This document shows positions 1 to 11,390 of a stretch of 64,000 bases of DNA, in pieces. The DNA is from Macrothele yani (lineage: Eukaryota > Arthropoda > Arachnida > Araneae > Macrothelidae). Position 1 is the first letter of the stretch. Every line of letters starts with the position of its first letter. The stretch covers positions 200,327,232-200,391,231 of the forward strand of contig CM076990.1 of the NCBI GenBank assembly GCA_039090855.1, written 5' to 3'. The position numbers and the translations under genes are program-made. The notes below the pieces were generated by a model that did not search any database, was not told the DNA's origin, and was given only the letters and a program-made list of their open reading frames with translations.

Positions 1-765
1 TTAATGATGTAAAATAGTTCAAGCACATAACTCGTGTTCTACATAGCGATCTGAAATGGACGTAGAAGGACAATCATAATTCCTTTAAAAAGCAAAGTGA
101 TGGAAAATGAAGGGAATGAACTGCATCTCAGGACAATACATCACAACATATGATACTGTGTATATTAAGATAATACAATGTTTGTCACAAATATTTATTT
201 TTTCAAGTTGACCATGCTTTTGCTGGGTATTGACCTCCATAGATCACTCATGTGGTGAGGATGATCATCTGAACCAATAATGAAGACCATTGGTTGTACG
301 AAGATATGACATTGCAGCAGAGTTTAAGCTGGCTAAAAAATGCTGTAGCAAAACTGCTAAAATGGGGGAAAAAGTTGTAGCAAAAGTGCTAAAAAAAAGT
401 TAGCCACTTTTGTTGCTTGGAAAATTGTAACATCAGTTGAACCATTCACACCAACAACGCTTTGGATATCAGTGGAAAACTTATTATTTTGGAAGATACT
501 AACACATTTAAAAGAAAACTGTATTGGGCAGTATCAGTTGATGTACAGCTAACAGGTAAGTAAAGGATGAGGATATATTTCTAAAATCGTCATTAAATAA
601 GCATAAAGTCCAAATGTCCTGAAATTTGATTACAACCGTGTTTGCATGAATGATTCAATTAATGACCAGTAGAAATTGAATATGTAAGAAATGGTAATCA
701 CGAAAGAATAAAAACATTTTTTTTACAATTTATTGTCATTTAGAGGTTACAGCTTTTTAATCTTT
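1..765. other. AT-rich flank upstream of the protease gene, no gene seen
   Basis: No open frame of note. A stretch at about 330-420 repeats the words GCTAAAA and TGTAGCAAAA, and resembles the ends of the hAT-like insertion at 32042-32863, so it may be a decayed copy of that family. Otherwise nothing is recognised. Confidence 0.35.
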
Positions 766-975
766 CTATAATTTCTTGAATGGTTTTCCCCCAGAAATTC
801 TTTTGCTTTTCTTATTGGTCCACTTCTGAAATGCCTGTTTTAAATCAATCTGTCCTCTTTCTGGCCCTTCAATGTAGATCACTAATATAGCACTTTCATT
901 GGAGAGCAAAAGCCTGTTTCTAACTCTGGCTTTCACTAAATTTAGAGCACTGAAGCCTAAATTCAGAGCACCTCT
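766..975 (-). pseudogene. hAT transposase C-terminal (dimerisation) domain relic
   Basis: On the minus strand about 70 codons stay open, from about 975 to a TAG at 766-768. They read through LGFSALNLVKARVRNRLL, then AILVIYIEGPERGQIDL and QAFQKWTNKKSKRI. The spacing R-x-R-L ... I-x-x-EGP ... A-F-x-x-W is the C-terminal signature of hAT-family transposases and of genes derived from them. There is no ATG, a stop lies just upstream, and no catalytic domain is seen beside it, so this is a fragment. The family call is by motif recognition only. Confidence 0.5.
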
Positions 976-1573
976 TTAGGAATGCTCTATAATTTATGGA
1001 GGGGGATTGAGCCAACAGGTGCTGTAGGAACATACTTTAAGGATTAAGAAAATAACATTAGCCAAGTGTGAATCGCTGCCAGAATTTCAGAAACTTTAGT
1101 TTTCGGAGAAACAGAAAAGCCGGAGCAGATTCTGCTAATGTGTTGATATGTAAGCGGCTGGTGCCATTTTGCGATAGACACTAATTTTTCTCTCGCATTT
1201 TGGATTAACTCATCGCATTTCATGAAAATAGCAGCCGTAGCTTAATCTCTGCATTGCAGGCAAATCCTGCAATGCATGTATGCCATTGATTGATGAACTG
1301 AGTGGCATTTCTATATGTTATTTTCATCAGTGGTATTGTACTTTGCTAACTTCACAAATCACAAAGGTTTGATTATTCATAAGATCTATTTTTACACAAA
1401 GTTTAATTTTTTTCTTAAAAAAAATCTTTAAAATGACCTTTTTTTTTTTTCCTTAATTTTTTCTGAAATAATAAGGGGCTGTCTTATATACCAGTGTGTC
1501 TCATTTTCCAAAAAATAAGGTAGTCAGTCTGGCAGGGGAAAAAATGTGATCCACAGTTCAAGTGTCATAATGA

Positions 1574-1831
1574 CAGGCATGTATTTAGAGGGGAAGGCAA
1601 GGGGCCTTCGCCCCCTGAAAGTGTTTCATTTTTATATGTTTTTGGTTAAAATGTGACTTGCATTAGGAAAAAAATGCCGTAATTTAATAAAAATGTGTCA
1701 ACTTACATTAAAAAATATGCTTTTGTTTTTCTTCTATTTTTCATTAACTTTTACTTTGTTGTGGTGGATTTCAAAAACTTCTATTTTTCGTCCCCGCCCT
1801 CCGCCTTCAAAAAATTCTATATATGCCCCTG
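1574..1831. mobile_element. hAT-type MITE with 8-bp target duplication
   Basis: A 258-bp element begins CAGGCATGTATTTAGAGGGG and ends in TATATGCCCCTG, giving imperfect terminal inverted repeats that start CAGG. It is flanked by CATAATGA (1566-1573) and CATAATGG (1832-1839), an 8-bp duplication with one mismatch, as expected for hAT insertion. It has no coding capacity. An internal stretch (about 1737-1790) recurs at about 41645-41705. Confidence 0.65.
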
Positions 1832-2024
1832 CATAATGGTAATATATTTTTTAAATACTGGCTGTATCAGATTTTCAGTCCTGTTACTTTTAGTATGTAA
1901 CATTTATTTTTCAGTATTAATTTCAATATACCGTAACTATCAATGAATTGTTTAGATATTGATAAGTAACTGATTAAAATTGTTTTCATTTTATCAAACT
2001 TATAGGTCATGCATCTACTGAAGG

Positions 2025-2325
2025 ATGTTCTACAGAGGAAGGCTTCTTCTTCTTTATATGTGGTTTTTAGTCAGCGTCATATTATTTTTCTACTGCTATA
2101 GCACAGTTGCTTGTAAGTTTGATGAGGTAACTCTTGATGCTATGGACATTCCAATGACCATGGTCAGCTATGTTCATAAGGTTACAAAACGTGAAATTGG
2201 GGATCTTTATTCACCATTGCGGATTCATCTTCATTATGGTCCATCAGAGAGTGATATTTCAACATTTCACGACATCAAAAATGTAATGCAGAAAGCAGTG
2301 GCTACAATATCAACATTAATGGAAG
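2025..2325 (+). CDS. LMLN: Leishmanolysin-like (M8) metalloprotease, first coding exon
   Basis: First coding exon of a gp63/invadolysin-family zinc metalloprotease. Residues 1-29 form a signal sequence or signal anchor: a short basic start (RGR), then a long hydrophobic run. The pro-region begins CKFDEV at residue 30, resembling the conserved Cys segment that keeps M8 zymogens inactive. Next come the family-typical segments SPLRIHLHYG and AVATISTLMEG. The ATG at 2025 was chosen because TGA lies in frame at 2019-2021 and the hydrophobic leader starts directly after it. The exon ends AAG|GTAAGT, phase 1 (100 codons plus one base). The open frame continues into the intron to 2366, but that tail loses family similarity and follows a consensus donor. 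Family members are secreted or membrane-linked peptidases. The symbol rests on homology of the joined exons. Confidence 0.85.
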
Positions 2326-4307
2326 GTAAGTTTTTCAAGATCACAATGATTGAATTCTTTCTTTGATGCTCATTTTTTTTTTTTTTTTTTGAGACTGACA
2401 AAATATTGTAGCACTTCATAATTGATGATTTTACTGATTTATTTTGGAAGTTTTAATGAACTGCATTAATTACTGAATCTGTGTTGACTAGTGTCATTTA
2501 AAAATTGTGTTGTCTTGGGATTGCAAGTTCATTTTAAAAACTTTGCATCCTTGAAATAAGCCAATTTTGTTGTTTTCTTATGCAAGTTCCAGAGTTTTTT
2601 GTTAACTTGTTATGTATGGCGGCTGTGAGATGACATATCAACCCATGTAGAGCTTTTTGCTTCGGATATTTTCACAGGTCATTCAGTTAATGTGTAAAAA
2701 TGCATTATGGTGAATTATGTAATGGCTAATGTACTTACGGTAAAACCTGAAGATTTGGGTTTGATTTCCCTTCCATGACATTACACTCTTCAAGATTTCT
2801 TAGGGAAACTGTAAGACCAGACGCTGGTTTTACAATCCACGACCTCAATCATTGTATTAACCAGAAAACACCTTTTTGTCTCTATGTGGAAGTGGGATTG
2901 ATGGGATTGAAAATGGGATGGTTGACATGCTCAGTTCCATATATCATCTCAGAAATTTGACATTCTGATGGATGAGTGGTAGTAGAGGTGGGTTTTTGGC
3001 AAATTGTCTCAGTTGGGTGTGGGTTTGAGGCTGGGATGCACCTTGGATATTGTGTTTATCCTATGACACTGATTCTGTATTCTGCTTGGGGGTATCGTTG
3101 TGTTTAGTCATTAATCATGACACTTCAAATCACCTGCACAAGTCACACTTCAAATTTTAATATACTTCAAATCACCTGCACAAGTCACATTAAATAACAT
3201 CAGTTGTGAAAGAGTTCTAAACACATGGAAAGTTATGCACCAGCACTGTAGATATACGGAGAACATTATGCCCTAAATGTCAGTTGTCACCACTGCTTCA
3301 TTGCTGTACTTGTTTAACTATTCCTCTTAATGGGTAAAAGACCTTTGGTTTATGGGGAAGTGAGGGAGTGTAAAAGAGACCATAAGTGTTTCACAGCAGG
3401 GTGTTTTTTTTTATCAACCCCACATGTCATGAAGTGAATGCCGTTTTGCATGTAGTTTAACAATAAATCAATAAATAAACACACAAACTACTGTGGGTAG
3501 TTTATGTGATTATAAAGACAAAGACACCAATATAATTTCACTTGTAATGAGGTTTTCACATGTGATAATCGAAGTGCCTACAATTTTGTGGGTTTTTTTT
3601 TTTTTTCTGTTGCGGGTTCACCAAATGTACTACCTGCAAGGCTGAAAAGAAATCCAGGTTTTATCATCTCTAGCACAAGGTAAAAAAAGGAAATCTCACT
3701 AAGAGTAGAAAAAGGCCCAAAAACATGATTCATTAATCCTAAATAAAGATTTTCAAATGGTGATTCATAAATCACTTGTGTGTAAATCAAAAAGCCGGAT
3801 TGAATCCTTGCCATTCTCCTAATTATCTATTCATGTGTAATCATGTAGGTTTCAAGACTTCATTTATACGACTGCTAGGCTTCTATATTAATAATCAATG
3901 AAGAGTAGACACTACAAATTCCTTTTAACTCGGTGTTTGCTATTAATGATTCACAAAATGACCTATTTTAATGTCATGCACAATGATTGAAATTTTTAAT
4001 ATTGCTGAAAATAGTTATAAGCAACATCTAGTTAAATGCTGCATTTCAGAGCTGCACATTTGTAAAAGTGTGTCAAATGCTGCAGCATTATAATCAGAAA
4101 ATATGGTATGTGCATTTGCAATTTAAGCGAGTCACTTTTTTGTAACTCTTGTAGCATGCATTGTAGTACTAGCAGTTCTATCAGCTTACCATGCAAGCTA
4201 CAGTTGATAGTGCACATTTGGACTTGCATCAAAAATTCATCATCCCTTTGTAAATCTGTGTTCCAGAAGTTGTGCTAAGAATTGAAGCTTACTGAGTGCC
4301 CCATATA
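2326..4307. other. Intron 1, proximal part: simple sequence and a short direct repeat
   Basis: Poly-T tracts lie at about 2369-2390 and 3592-3606. A 26-bp direct repeat (ACTTCAAATCACCTGCACAA and following bases) occurs at about 3122 and 3165. No open frame here shows recognisable protein similarity. The remainder is unassigned intron. Confidence 0.4.
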
Positions 4308-4554
4308 TTAGGTGTGTGCATAAGTTCTACCTGTTTTTGTAGGCTACAAAGAAAGGAGGAGAACACAACAAATAACGTACATCTATTATTTCACCTAATT
4401 GCCATAATTCTGTATGACCTTTTGCCTTCTGTCAATGAGTAGGTGAATCCTGCACCAGAAAAACTCCTGTGTTTTACAGTCAAAAGGGTCATGTAATGCC
4501 GTTTTCACATCGTCCACTTCATCGAAGGTTTGGAGAGCGAAGGCATTCTGTAAC

Positions 4555-4839
4555 CACAGCATTTACTGCAGAATAAAGATTCTGTAGTTCGATTTACTGT
4601 TTCACACATTATTAATTGTTCATATTTTTAATAGGTAACTGAGCACTGTATCATTTCATTAGAATTTATTAAAAAAATAAAAAATCTGAAAAATATGTTA
4701 TCTGACTACCATAACTTTACAAATTCAAATTCTAATGAAATGATACAGTGCTGAGCTACCTCTTGAAAATATGACCAATTAATAACATGTGAAGCAGTAA
4801 ATCAAACTACAGAATCTTCATTCTGCAGTAAATGTTGTG
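4555..4839. repeat. 285-bp palindromic insert inside the mariner
   Basis: The left arm starts CACAGCATTTACTGCAGAAT and the right arm ends in its complement ATTCTGCAGTAAATGTTGTG. Arms of about 115 bp surround a short AT-rich centre. It interrupts the mariner between its 3' terminus and coding region, so it inserted after the mariner. No clear target duplication was seen. Confidence 0.65.
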
Positions 4840-4988
4840 AGTACTATTAGCCACATAATCCAACAACATCCTTTTGTTGTTAAATTAAATGTGTTCTGTA
4901 ACGATCGAAATAGGTGGTAGTCTGTAGGTGCCAGGGCAAGGGAATACTCCAGGTGAGGTAACACTTCCCAACCAAAGTTCAGTAATTC

Positions 4989-5860
4989 TTACTGAGTGAT
5001 TAAAGCAGCATGAGGTCTGGCGTTATCATTATGAATGATCTTACCTTTGCAGTTTACAAGTGCTGTTCGCTTCGATTTCAGTTGTTCTTGCAATCTGTCC
5101 AACTGTTGGCAGTAGAGGTCAGCATTTATCATTTGGTTAGGTGCCAACAACTGCCAGTGGGTTATTCCCTGGATATCCCACCAAACACTCAACAAAACCT
5201 TTTGGGGAGGCAGTCCTCCTTTTAAGGTCGATGGAGCAGGCTCCGCACCTTGGCACACTGTCCGTCGATGCTTTACATTATGGTACAGTACCCATTTCTC
5301 ATCACTCGTTACAATTCGTCCCAAAAACGGTTCATTCCTGTGACAAGAAAGCAAAGAAACACAGGTATGGATTCTCTTCTCTCGTTGCTTTGCAGAAAGC
5401 TGGTGTGGAACCCAGTTATCGAACTTGGTGATGAACCCAAGCACATACATCCAGCTTTCAACTATTGTTCTGTGTACCGACAATGTTTCTGCTAATTCCT
5501 GACGTGTTGGATGTGGTTCATTTATTATGGCTTGGTCCACATTCTCATCAGAAACCACGAATGGACATCCAGGATGTGGTTGATTTTTACAGCTTCTGTC
5601 TCATTCCTGGAATTTCCGAAACCAACAGTGACATGTGCTATCATCAACTGCATCCTCCCCATACACTTGACCGATGTTGCGTCAAGCTGCGGCTGCAATT
5701 CTGCCTTTGTCGAACTCGTACAATAAACAATGTCTAATGTGCTGCTTATCGCATGCCATGTTACACTGTCTGTGATTTCCATTACAAATGACTTACTTGG
5801 ACAAACCTAGTGCCTCTATATGATCTACTGCTCCACGCTTTATTGGCCGAAAATTCGGCA
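4989..5860 (-). pseudogene. mariner transposase pseudogene
   Basis: The longest open piece (4989-5558, 189 codons) has the mariner landmarks: helix-turn-helix remnant LAETLSVHRTIVESWMYVLG, then first catalytic motif VTSDEKWVLY and second HNDNARPHAA. The third Asp motif (SPDL-type) lies after a break near 4989. The N-terminal part, including LLYEFDKGRIA-like sequence, lies in other frames at about 5560-5860. At least two frameshifts are needed, so it is inactive. The two visible catalytic Asp residues are intact. Confidence 0.75.
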
Positions 5861-6014
5861 TTGAGCATCATCTGTGAAGTAACTACTCTGATCGCAATTT
5901 GCATCTACTACAAAAATGGGCAGGACTTTTGCACACACCCAATATAATATAAGTGAAATTGCAGGCATTGCTGTAGACCATTGTTCATATTTTGTGTAAC
6001 TTGTTTAGATAATA

Positions 6015-7550
6015 CACTGGAGTGCAAAAATTAAGGGCGAGACGGTTTTTTGAATGTAACGTCGCGCAGAAGTGCTCCACATCGACTCAAATCATACCAT
6101 AAGATCCCCAAGATGTAAGAATATGGGACAAGTGAGCAAAACCGTCCAAACAAGGAATTCAAAGGATACAAAGGCACTTTATTGACAAGGTAAGGTAGCT
6201 TTGAGCACAACTGGACAGAAGACAGAAACGTCCATGTGACAGGCGGCTGCCAAGAAAAATCCAGTCTTTAGTAGGGGATATGGTCCCCCCTGACTGCGTT
6301 GCAGGATTTACAACATCTGTCCATACTGAGGACTAGGTTGTCAAGGAGCTGTTGAGGCATCGCAGCCCATTCCTCTTGTAGCGCCAATCGCAGCTGCAGA
6401 ATCGTTCCTGGCAGCTGGTGATGTCCTTCCAAACGTCTCCCGAGAAGGTCCCACACGTGTTCAATTGGATTTATGTCTGGGGACCTTGCGGGCCAATCCA
6501 TGTGTTGAATATCTTCACTCTCCAACGGCTCTGCAACAGCCACTGTACGATGAGGTGTAGCGTTGTCGTCCATGAAGAGGAACTCAGGACCCACAGCACT
6601 TCTAAACAGACGCACATGAGGCAGGAGAACCTCAGTACTATAGCGGACACCAGTGACTGAACCTCCTTGGAAGATGTGGAGGTCAGTACGGCTACCAAGC
6701 ATGATACCGCCCCAAACGAGAACTCCACCACCTCCAAATCAGTCCTTTTCCATGATGTTGGAGGTGTGATTGCGTGTTCCCTGCTCTCTGTCCATAATCG
6801 CTCGTCAGACTAAATCAGCTCTCATCCGTTAAGAGAACCCCATTGCTGATATTTCCAGTTCTTGTGTTCCTGGCACCACAGAAACCGCCGTCTCCGATGA
6901 GCAGGCGTTATTGGCACACACTGTACTGGTCTTCGTGCAAATAGACCACCTTTGTGTAGCCTCCTGGCCACTGTAAAACGTGATAACGGACGTCCAGTTG
7001 TCTGTTGCATGTGCCTTGCAATTTCTCCTGCTGTCTGCCGTCTGTCTCTTCTCGCCTGTAGGACAATATACCGGCCGTCCGCCACCGTGGTTGCTTGTGG
7101 ACGACCACTGCTAAACTCTCGGACAGCTGTTCCTGCCGTTTGAAATGCTCTCCAAGCTCGTGAAACGATGGTCTGAGCGATCCTGAACTCCTCAGCCACA
7201 CTAGTCACACTTCGACCTTCTTCCAACTTCCCAATGACACGACCTTGGGTAAAGTCATCCAGATGTCATCTACGGGATTGCCTGTTGGCCATATCAGACG
7301 GTGGCAGCAACTCGACGTCGTTCAAACCGATGTACACCGTGCAATAGCTTTCACAGAATTGCTGAGCATACGCTGCCTGTGTGCTTTATACCCTTTCGAT
7401 CCCCCCCCCCACGTCATGATTCATATATGTGCATGCCCTACCGTACCGGACCACAGTCTATCTCCTGAGTGTTCTTTCAGTCCGTTCTGCCTGCTCCTTC
7501 CGCTGTTATGCTAATTTCTCCTCTTCTTTCTTAATTTTTGCACACCAGTG
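6015..7550 (-). mobile_element. Tc1-like transposon, complete ends
   Basis: Element of 1536 bp with inverted ends CACTGGAGTGCAAAAATTAA and, from the right, CACTGGTGTGCAAAAATTAA, flanked by TA at 6013-6014 and 7551-7552. Both ends are preserved, so it was a full-length insertion. The coding strand is minus and carries lesions. It lies 65 bp before exon 2 of the host protease. Confidence 0.85.
6268..7226 (-). pseudogene. Tc1-like transposase pseudogene
   Basis: The N-terminal part (6822-7226) carries a paired-type helix-turn-helix (MEEGRSVTSVAEEFRIAQTI) and the linker GLFARRPVQCVPITPAHRRR. The C-terminal part (6268-6702) carries the second and third catalytic motifs FMDDNATPHRTVAV and WPARSPDINPIEHVWDLLGR. 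The first catalytic region (SDE-like) is scrambled at about 6705-6821, where the frame is lost. It is close in sequence to the Tc1 copy at 28413-29944 (shared VGxxFxFMDDNATxHRTVAV block), so both belong to one lineage. Confidence 0.8.
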
Positions 7551-7614
7551 TATTAATAGCCTCCTTAGTAGTTGATCTGATTTATGATTAAATAAAAACT
7601 ATCTGCCTTTGCAG

Positions 7615-7693
7615 TCATTCCAGTTTCTGGACCATTGTTGCTGAATCGTCTAGGCTGTTCCCAAAGATGGACTCAAGGTGCAAACAAAGGCCT
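7615..7693 (+). CDS. LMLN: Leishmanolysin-like metalloprotease, coding exon 2
   Basis: Internal exon bounded by a pyrimidine-rich acceptor (TTTGCAG) and a GTAAGT donor. It enters in phase 1, completing a Val codon with exon 1, and leaves in phase 2. The 25 complete codons read IPVSGPLLLNRLG, then CSQRWTQGANKG, with no stop. This matches the part of M8 proteases where a V/I-P-V-x-G-x-L beta strand leads into the cysteine-rich N-terminal domain. Residue numbers in the joined protein are about 102-126. It lies in a single-copy gap between a Tc1 element that ends at 7550 and a pogo relic, which supports it being host sequence. The exon is short, so its identity depends on phase compatibility with its neighbours. 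Confidence 0.8.
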
Positions 7694-7849
7694 GTAAGTA
7701 TTACCCCTCCCCACCACATAAGTTCCTTGTTCTGTACATTTTAAAACATCACAGGCACATGAATTAGTAAGAAGACATTAGTTGTTTCTTCCCCAATTTT
7801 TTCGACTATTTTAAGAACAAAACTGATTTTAAGTGAAATACATTAGATT

Positions 7850-9060
7850 CTTGCTAATCCGGCCTCTCAATTATCTGGCCTTGATGTAAAAGAAGGGGGG
7901 GGTAATGCTTCCTTGTGAAGTCATGAGCTTGGGCTATTTTTAGATCATTTGTTGCCATCAAGGTGGCACTGTGATGGCACGCTGGTGAGCCGTGTGTGAA
8001 AGGTTTTAGTTTATATGTAGAATTGCAGGACAAGTAGTCAGCATGGTATGGTGGCCTTCAATTATGGCTTCAAAAAGAAAACATGTTACGTTAGAACAAG
8101 CACAAAAACAGGAAATTTTAAAGAAGTTAAAGCGAGGTTATTCCCAAAAAGCCATCACTACTGAGTACAACATTGGACGTGCCACTGTTTTATGAATAGG
8201 AATCAACTTCAACAGTATACAAGCCAAATGGACAGTGAGTTGGGAAAACGAAAGGTGATGCGAAAGGGTGAGAGGACTCAGAATTTTTCTCTCAGTGGTT
8301 CCATGATAAATTTGTACCAGCTGTGAAGGAATAACTGAAGAAAAAGAAACATCAGTTAAAAGCCATCCTTCTAATATGATAATGCTCCCAATCATCCCTC
8401 CGACTTGTCTCTGAAGCAAGTGATATATGGGCTGTTTTCTTCCACCCAATGTGACAGCTCTGATCCAACCTATGGATCAGGGAATTTTGGAATCAATTAA
8501 GCACTGCTACTGACATGTGCTTCTTACCTCCCTGTTGGATGAATGTGAAAATGATTCCACTGAGGCTATGTTGGAGGCAGCGAAAGTGATCAACATGCGT
8601 GACATTGTCTTCCAAACAGCATAGGCATGGGGCAATGTGTAGAGCACTACTGTACTGAAGTGTTGGAAATAAGTGTGGCCATCGATTGAAACTGAGTCGG
8701 AGTCAGCACGAGTGACAGTGATGAACCAGTCAATTTCAGATGCTGTGTTCATTGACATGTTCCACAAGCTTCCAGGGGAAGCAGTTGATGAAGAGGATGT
8801 TATTAAGTGGCTGAATGAGTGAAATTGTGGAGTAGACCAGGCTTTGACAGATGAAGAAACCATCAAAAGAGTGCAGGAAGAAAAAGATGAAAGTGATGAG
8901 GAAGAGGACACTGCACAGAGACAGAGAGCACGAAGATTTCTCACACTGCTGGTACCATAGCTGCTGACATCTTTCTGTAGTACATAATGCAACAACCAGA
9001 CACATGCAGCACTGACTTAATGCTATAATAGTAAAGTGATTGCGTGACAAAGCTTGCCAT
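7850..9060 (+). pseudogene. pogo/Tigger (jerky-type) transposase relic
   Basis: From 8066 the plus strand reads MASKRKHVTLEQAQKQEILK, then KKLKRGYSQKAITTEYNIGR, the CENP-B/pogo-type helix-turn-helix. After many stops the DDE end appears at about 8450 as TALIQPMDQGILESIK, followed by a long readable stretch rich in Glu and Asp up to about 8960, including DESDEEEDTAQRQRARRF, as in jerky/Tigger proteins. The left end may be near 7849 (AGATTCTTGCTAATCCGGCC); no matching right end was found. Many stops show it is dead. Confidence 0.7.
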
Positions 9061-9301
9061 CGACAAGCATCTTCATTAAAGCAGACAGAAATCCATGACC
9101 TGTTTCGAAGTGACAGCACTGAGTAGAAAATGCAAGATTTCATCTGTGCTGTATTACAATTATTTCTTTTACTGTGTATAGTACTGATCGTAGCAACCTG
9201 CCAGAAACAATAATTTAACTTCATAAATTATTTACATAGCAGTTTCCAAATTAAGGTGTATTTATGTGCTGCAAATCTTTGCAATTAATTGGTGGATGCT
9301 C

Positions 9302-9488
9302 ATTCAGCCCCTCACACACATTCCTCTAGCGCTTTCAACAGACTACTGTCGTCCTCAGGACTTGACTGGAGCCTGTGCCTTGATGGCTCTGCTCACTTGA
9401 GCTGTGGTGGGCGGTGAGACACACCTGCCTCCTGAGGACGACAGTAGTCTGTTGGAAGCGCTAGAGGAATGTGTGTGAGGGGCTGAAT
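9302..9488. repeat. Hairpin with 59-bp near-perfect arms
   Basis: 9302-9360 and 9430-9488 are reverse complements with one mismatch, separated by 69 bp. Neither arm matches another element in the window. The arms contain GTCGTCCTCAGGA / TCCTGAGGACGAC. It could be a small foldback element or a hairpin RNA source; no flanking duplication was seen. Confidence 0.8.
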
Positions 9489-11076
9489 GAGTGTGACACT
9501 TGCATTGGGGGTGGCAGGGGTTTTGAAACAGATGGAGCATTTTGTTACTCACAGTTGACAAAGGTTTAACCACCTAGGAATATAATGTTGTGTAAATATG
9601 TACATAGTTTTTTAATTGAATTGTATGAATGAGTAGTATGCTTGTGTGGTTTTTATGGAATTGACAAGCTTATAGTTACATCTCATATGGCTTAAAAAAA
9701 TAAAAAAATACGATGTTTCATCCCCGGAAGAAGGGATCGTAAGCAAGATGTCTGTAAACCTTTGAAGGCCAACAACATTACGATAATTGACGTGCTGGAA
9801 GTGTGTTGTGGATGGAAATTACCATGATCTTTAGGGTAAGTGATTGGTGCTTTTTAATAGTATATCATGTTCAGTCATATTTAGGGAGAACAAAAACTGT
9901 GTTTCAACTGATCAGAAAAACATAAGAAAATGCATAATTTAGAGTTGGACCTCTATTTCAAACACTTGGGAATGCTACAATGAACAAATGAAGCCAATGA
10001 GTGGAAAGGACAATTTTTTCCTTTTCTTTTACATGGTTCTGAAGAGCTGTTCAGGGGAACTAGAACTGGACACTCCCTTTTTATGACCCTTAAACTTAAG
10101 AGGGCCATAAAGTTATTTATGACTCTTTGAAGGACAACTCTCATCCCTGCTGACAGCATTCCTCCTCAACACAAGCCTGAAAACTGACTATCCATATGCC
10201 CGTGCAATAGAGGATGAGTCACATCACAGGGAAGCTTAGGTTCTATAGTCAAACATACTTTTTCAATGTTTAGGTACATTTCTCTCGGAATCCATCAAAG
10301 GTTTCAATCTGATATTTTTACCACATATACATAGGATGTATTTGTGCAAACAGATGAGGTGGATTAAAAGTATCTCATTTTTAAAAAATATTAAAAATAA
10401 AAATGTGTCATTTTTAGTGTAAAATTATGAAATGCACATTAAAAATTTGTAAATTTTCAAAAAATTAAAATACTTGATAAAAGCTCATGTTAAAAGGTGT
10501 ACAAGTTTCCTATAAATAACTGGTAAATTTTTTGCTAAATAATATATTGGATAGCTTTTGAGAAAAACGTACCTAAAAAGGTCTATTTAACATTTGCTCC
10601 AATGGAGTATACCAGTCACCCTTAAGAAATTTGAAACAATATAAGACAGCAATTCTCATTCTTGAAACTTTTGTATTAACACAGTGATAGTTTTAACTTT
10701 ATTTTTTTCAAAATACCAGCTTCCTCTGAGAAGGGCCCTGCCACATACTGGGCCACATAGCAACCCCCATACAGTTGCCATATCTTGAAAACTATTTGAT
10801 GTAGAGTCACATGAATTTCATTTTTGTGTGTAGCAACAAAAACTACATTAAACATCCAAATTTCATGCGTTTGCCTTTAATACAACAGAAGTTAGAGCAG
10901 AAAAAACAAAAAAGGGTGTCCCTGGTGCCCTAATTTGCATAGTTTCAAAATATTTTTTTCCCAACCAATTTTAATATCTAAAGTCTGAAATTTGGGGAAA
11001 AACTGACTTTTTCCCATGTATCTGCTGAAATAAAAATAATCATTCAAATCTGGGGTGGCGCAGCTTGTACTACTTG
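9489..11076. other. Intron 2 stretch without recognised genes
   Basis: AT-rich sequence with poly-A/T runs (10380-10560). No protein similarity was recognised. The right part (10700-11076) leads into an orphan terminal repeat at 11077 and may be the body of a decayed member of that family. Confidence 0.35.
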
Positions 11077-11101
11077 TTGATTTGACATGGAATGATGACC
11101 C
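11077..11101. repeat. Orphan terminal inverted repeat of the GGGTCATTCCATGTCAA family
   Basis: The complement of 11077-11101 reads GGGTCATCATTCCATGTCAA followed by ATCAA. This is the left end of the 3.4-kb element at 40818 with a 3-bp insertion. It sits directly against a LINE tail fragment on the right; no partner end was found to the left. Confidence 0.55.
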
Positions 11102-11390
11102 ATCTAGCAGTGGATTAATAATGGTTGACAATGATGATGTTGATATATTTACCTTCTATTTAACTTACTATAAATCAAATATTAAGTATGTTAAATGAAT
11201 ATTCACTATTCATTTAATATACAGTATATACACTTGTGGAAGAAACTTTGGGATACCTCCATCTAGCAGTGGATTGATAATGGTTGACAATGATGATGAC
11301 GATATATATTTACCTTAACTGACTATAAATCAAATATTAAGTATGTTGAATGAATATTCACTATGCATTTAATATACAGTATATACACAG
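11101..11390 (+). repeat. Tandemly duplicated RTE-type LINE tail plus flank
   Basis: CATCTAGCAGTGGATT occurs at 11101 and again at 11260, each followed by the LINE 3' end (GATAATGGTTGACAATGATG) and the same AT-rich flank ending CAGTATATACAC. The period is about 159 bp with small indels. The second unit is preceded by a little more LINE coding sequence (GTGGAAGAAACTTTGGG). The flank was copied too, so this is a tandem duplication and not two insertions. Confidence 0.65.

Larger units (their letters stand above)
4308..5942 (-). mobile_element. mariner element with a nested palindrome
   Basis: Terminal inverted repeats TTAGGTGTGTGCATAAGT (left) and the complement of TTGGGTGTGTGCAAAAGT (right) are flanked by TA on both sides (4306-4307 and 5943-5944). 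Total length is 1635 bp. Without the 285-bp palindrome at 4555-4839 it is about 1.35 kb, the usual size of a mariner. Transposase coding runs on the minus strand and is frameshifted. Confidence 0.8.

Noticed and set aside
2009..2105. Alternative ATG at 2009
   Set aside because: It opens a different frame that ends after about 30 codons and lacks the protease sequence.
2326..2366. Extension of the first protease exon to the stop at 2364-2366
   Set aside because: A consensus GTAAGT donor precedes it, and the phase matches exon 2 exactly.
8507..9224. Two 162-codon minus-strand frames
   Set aside because: They lie antisense to the pogo/Tigger relic and show no protein motif.
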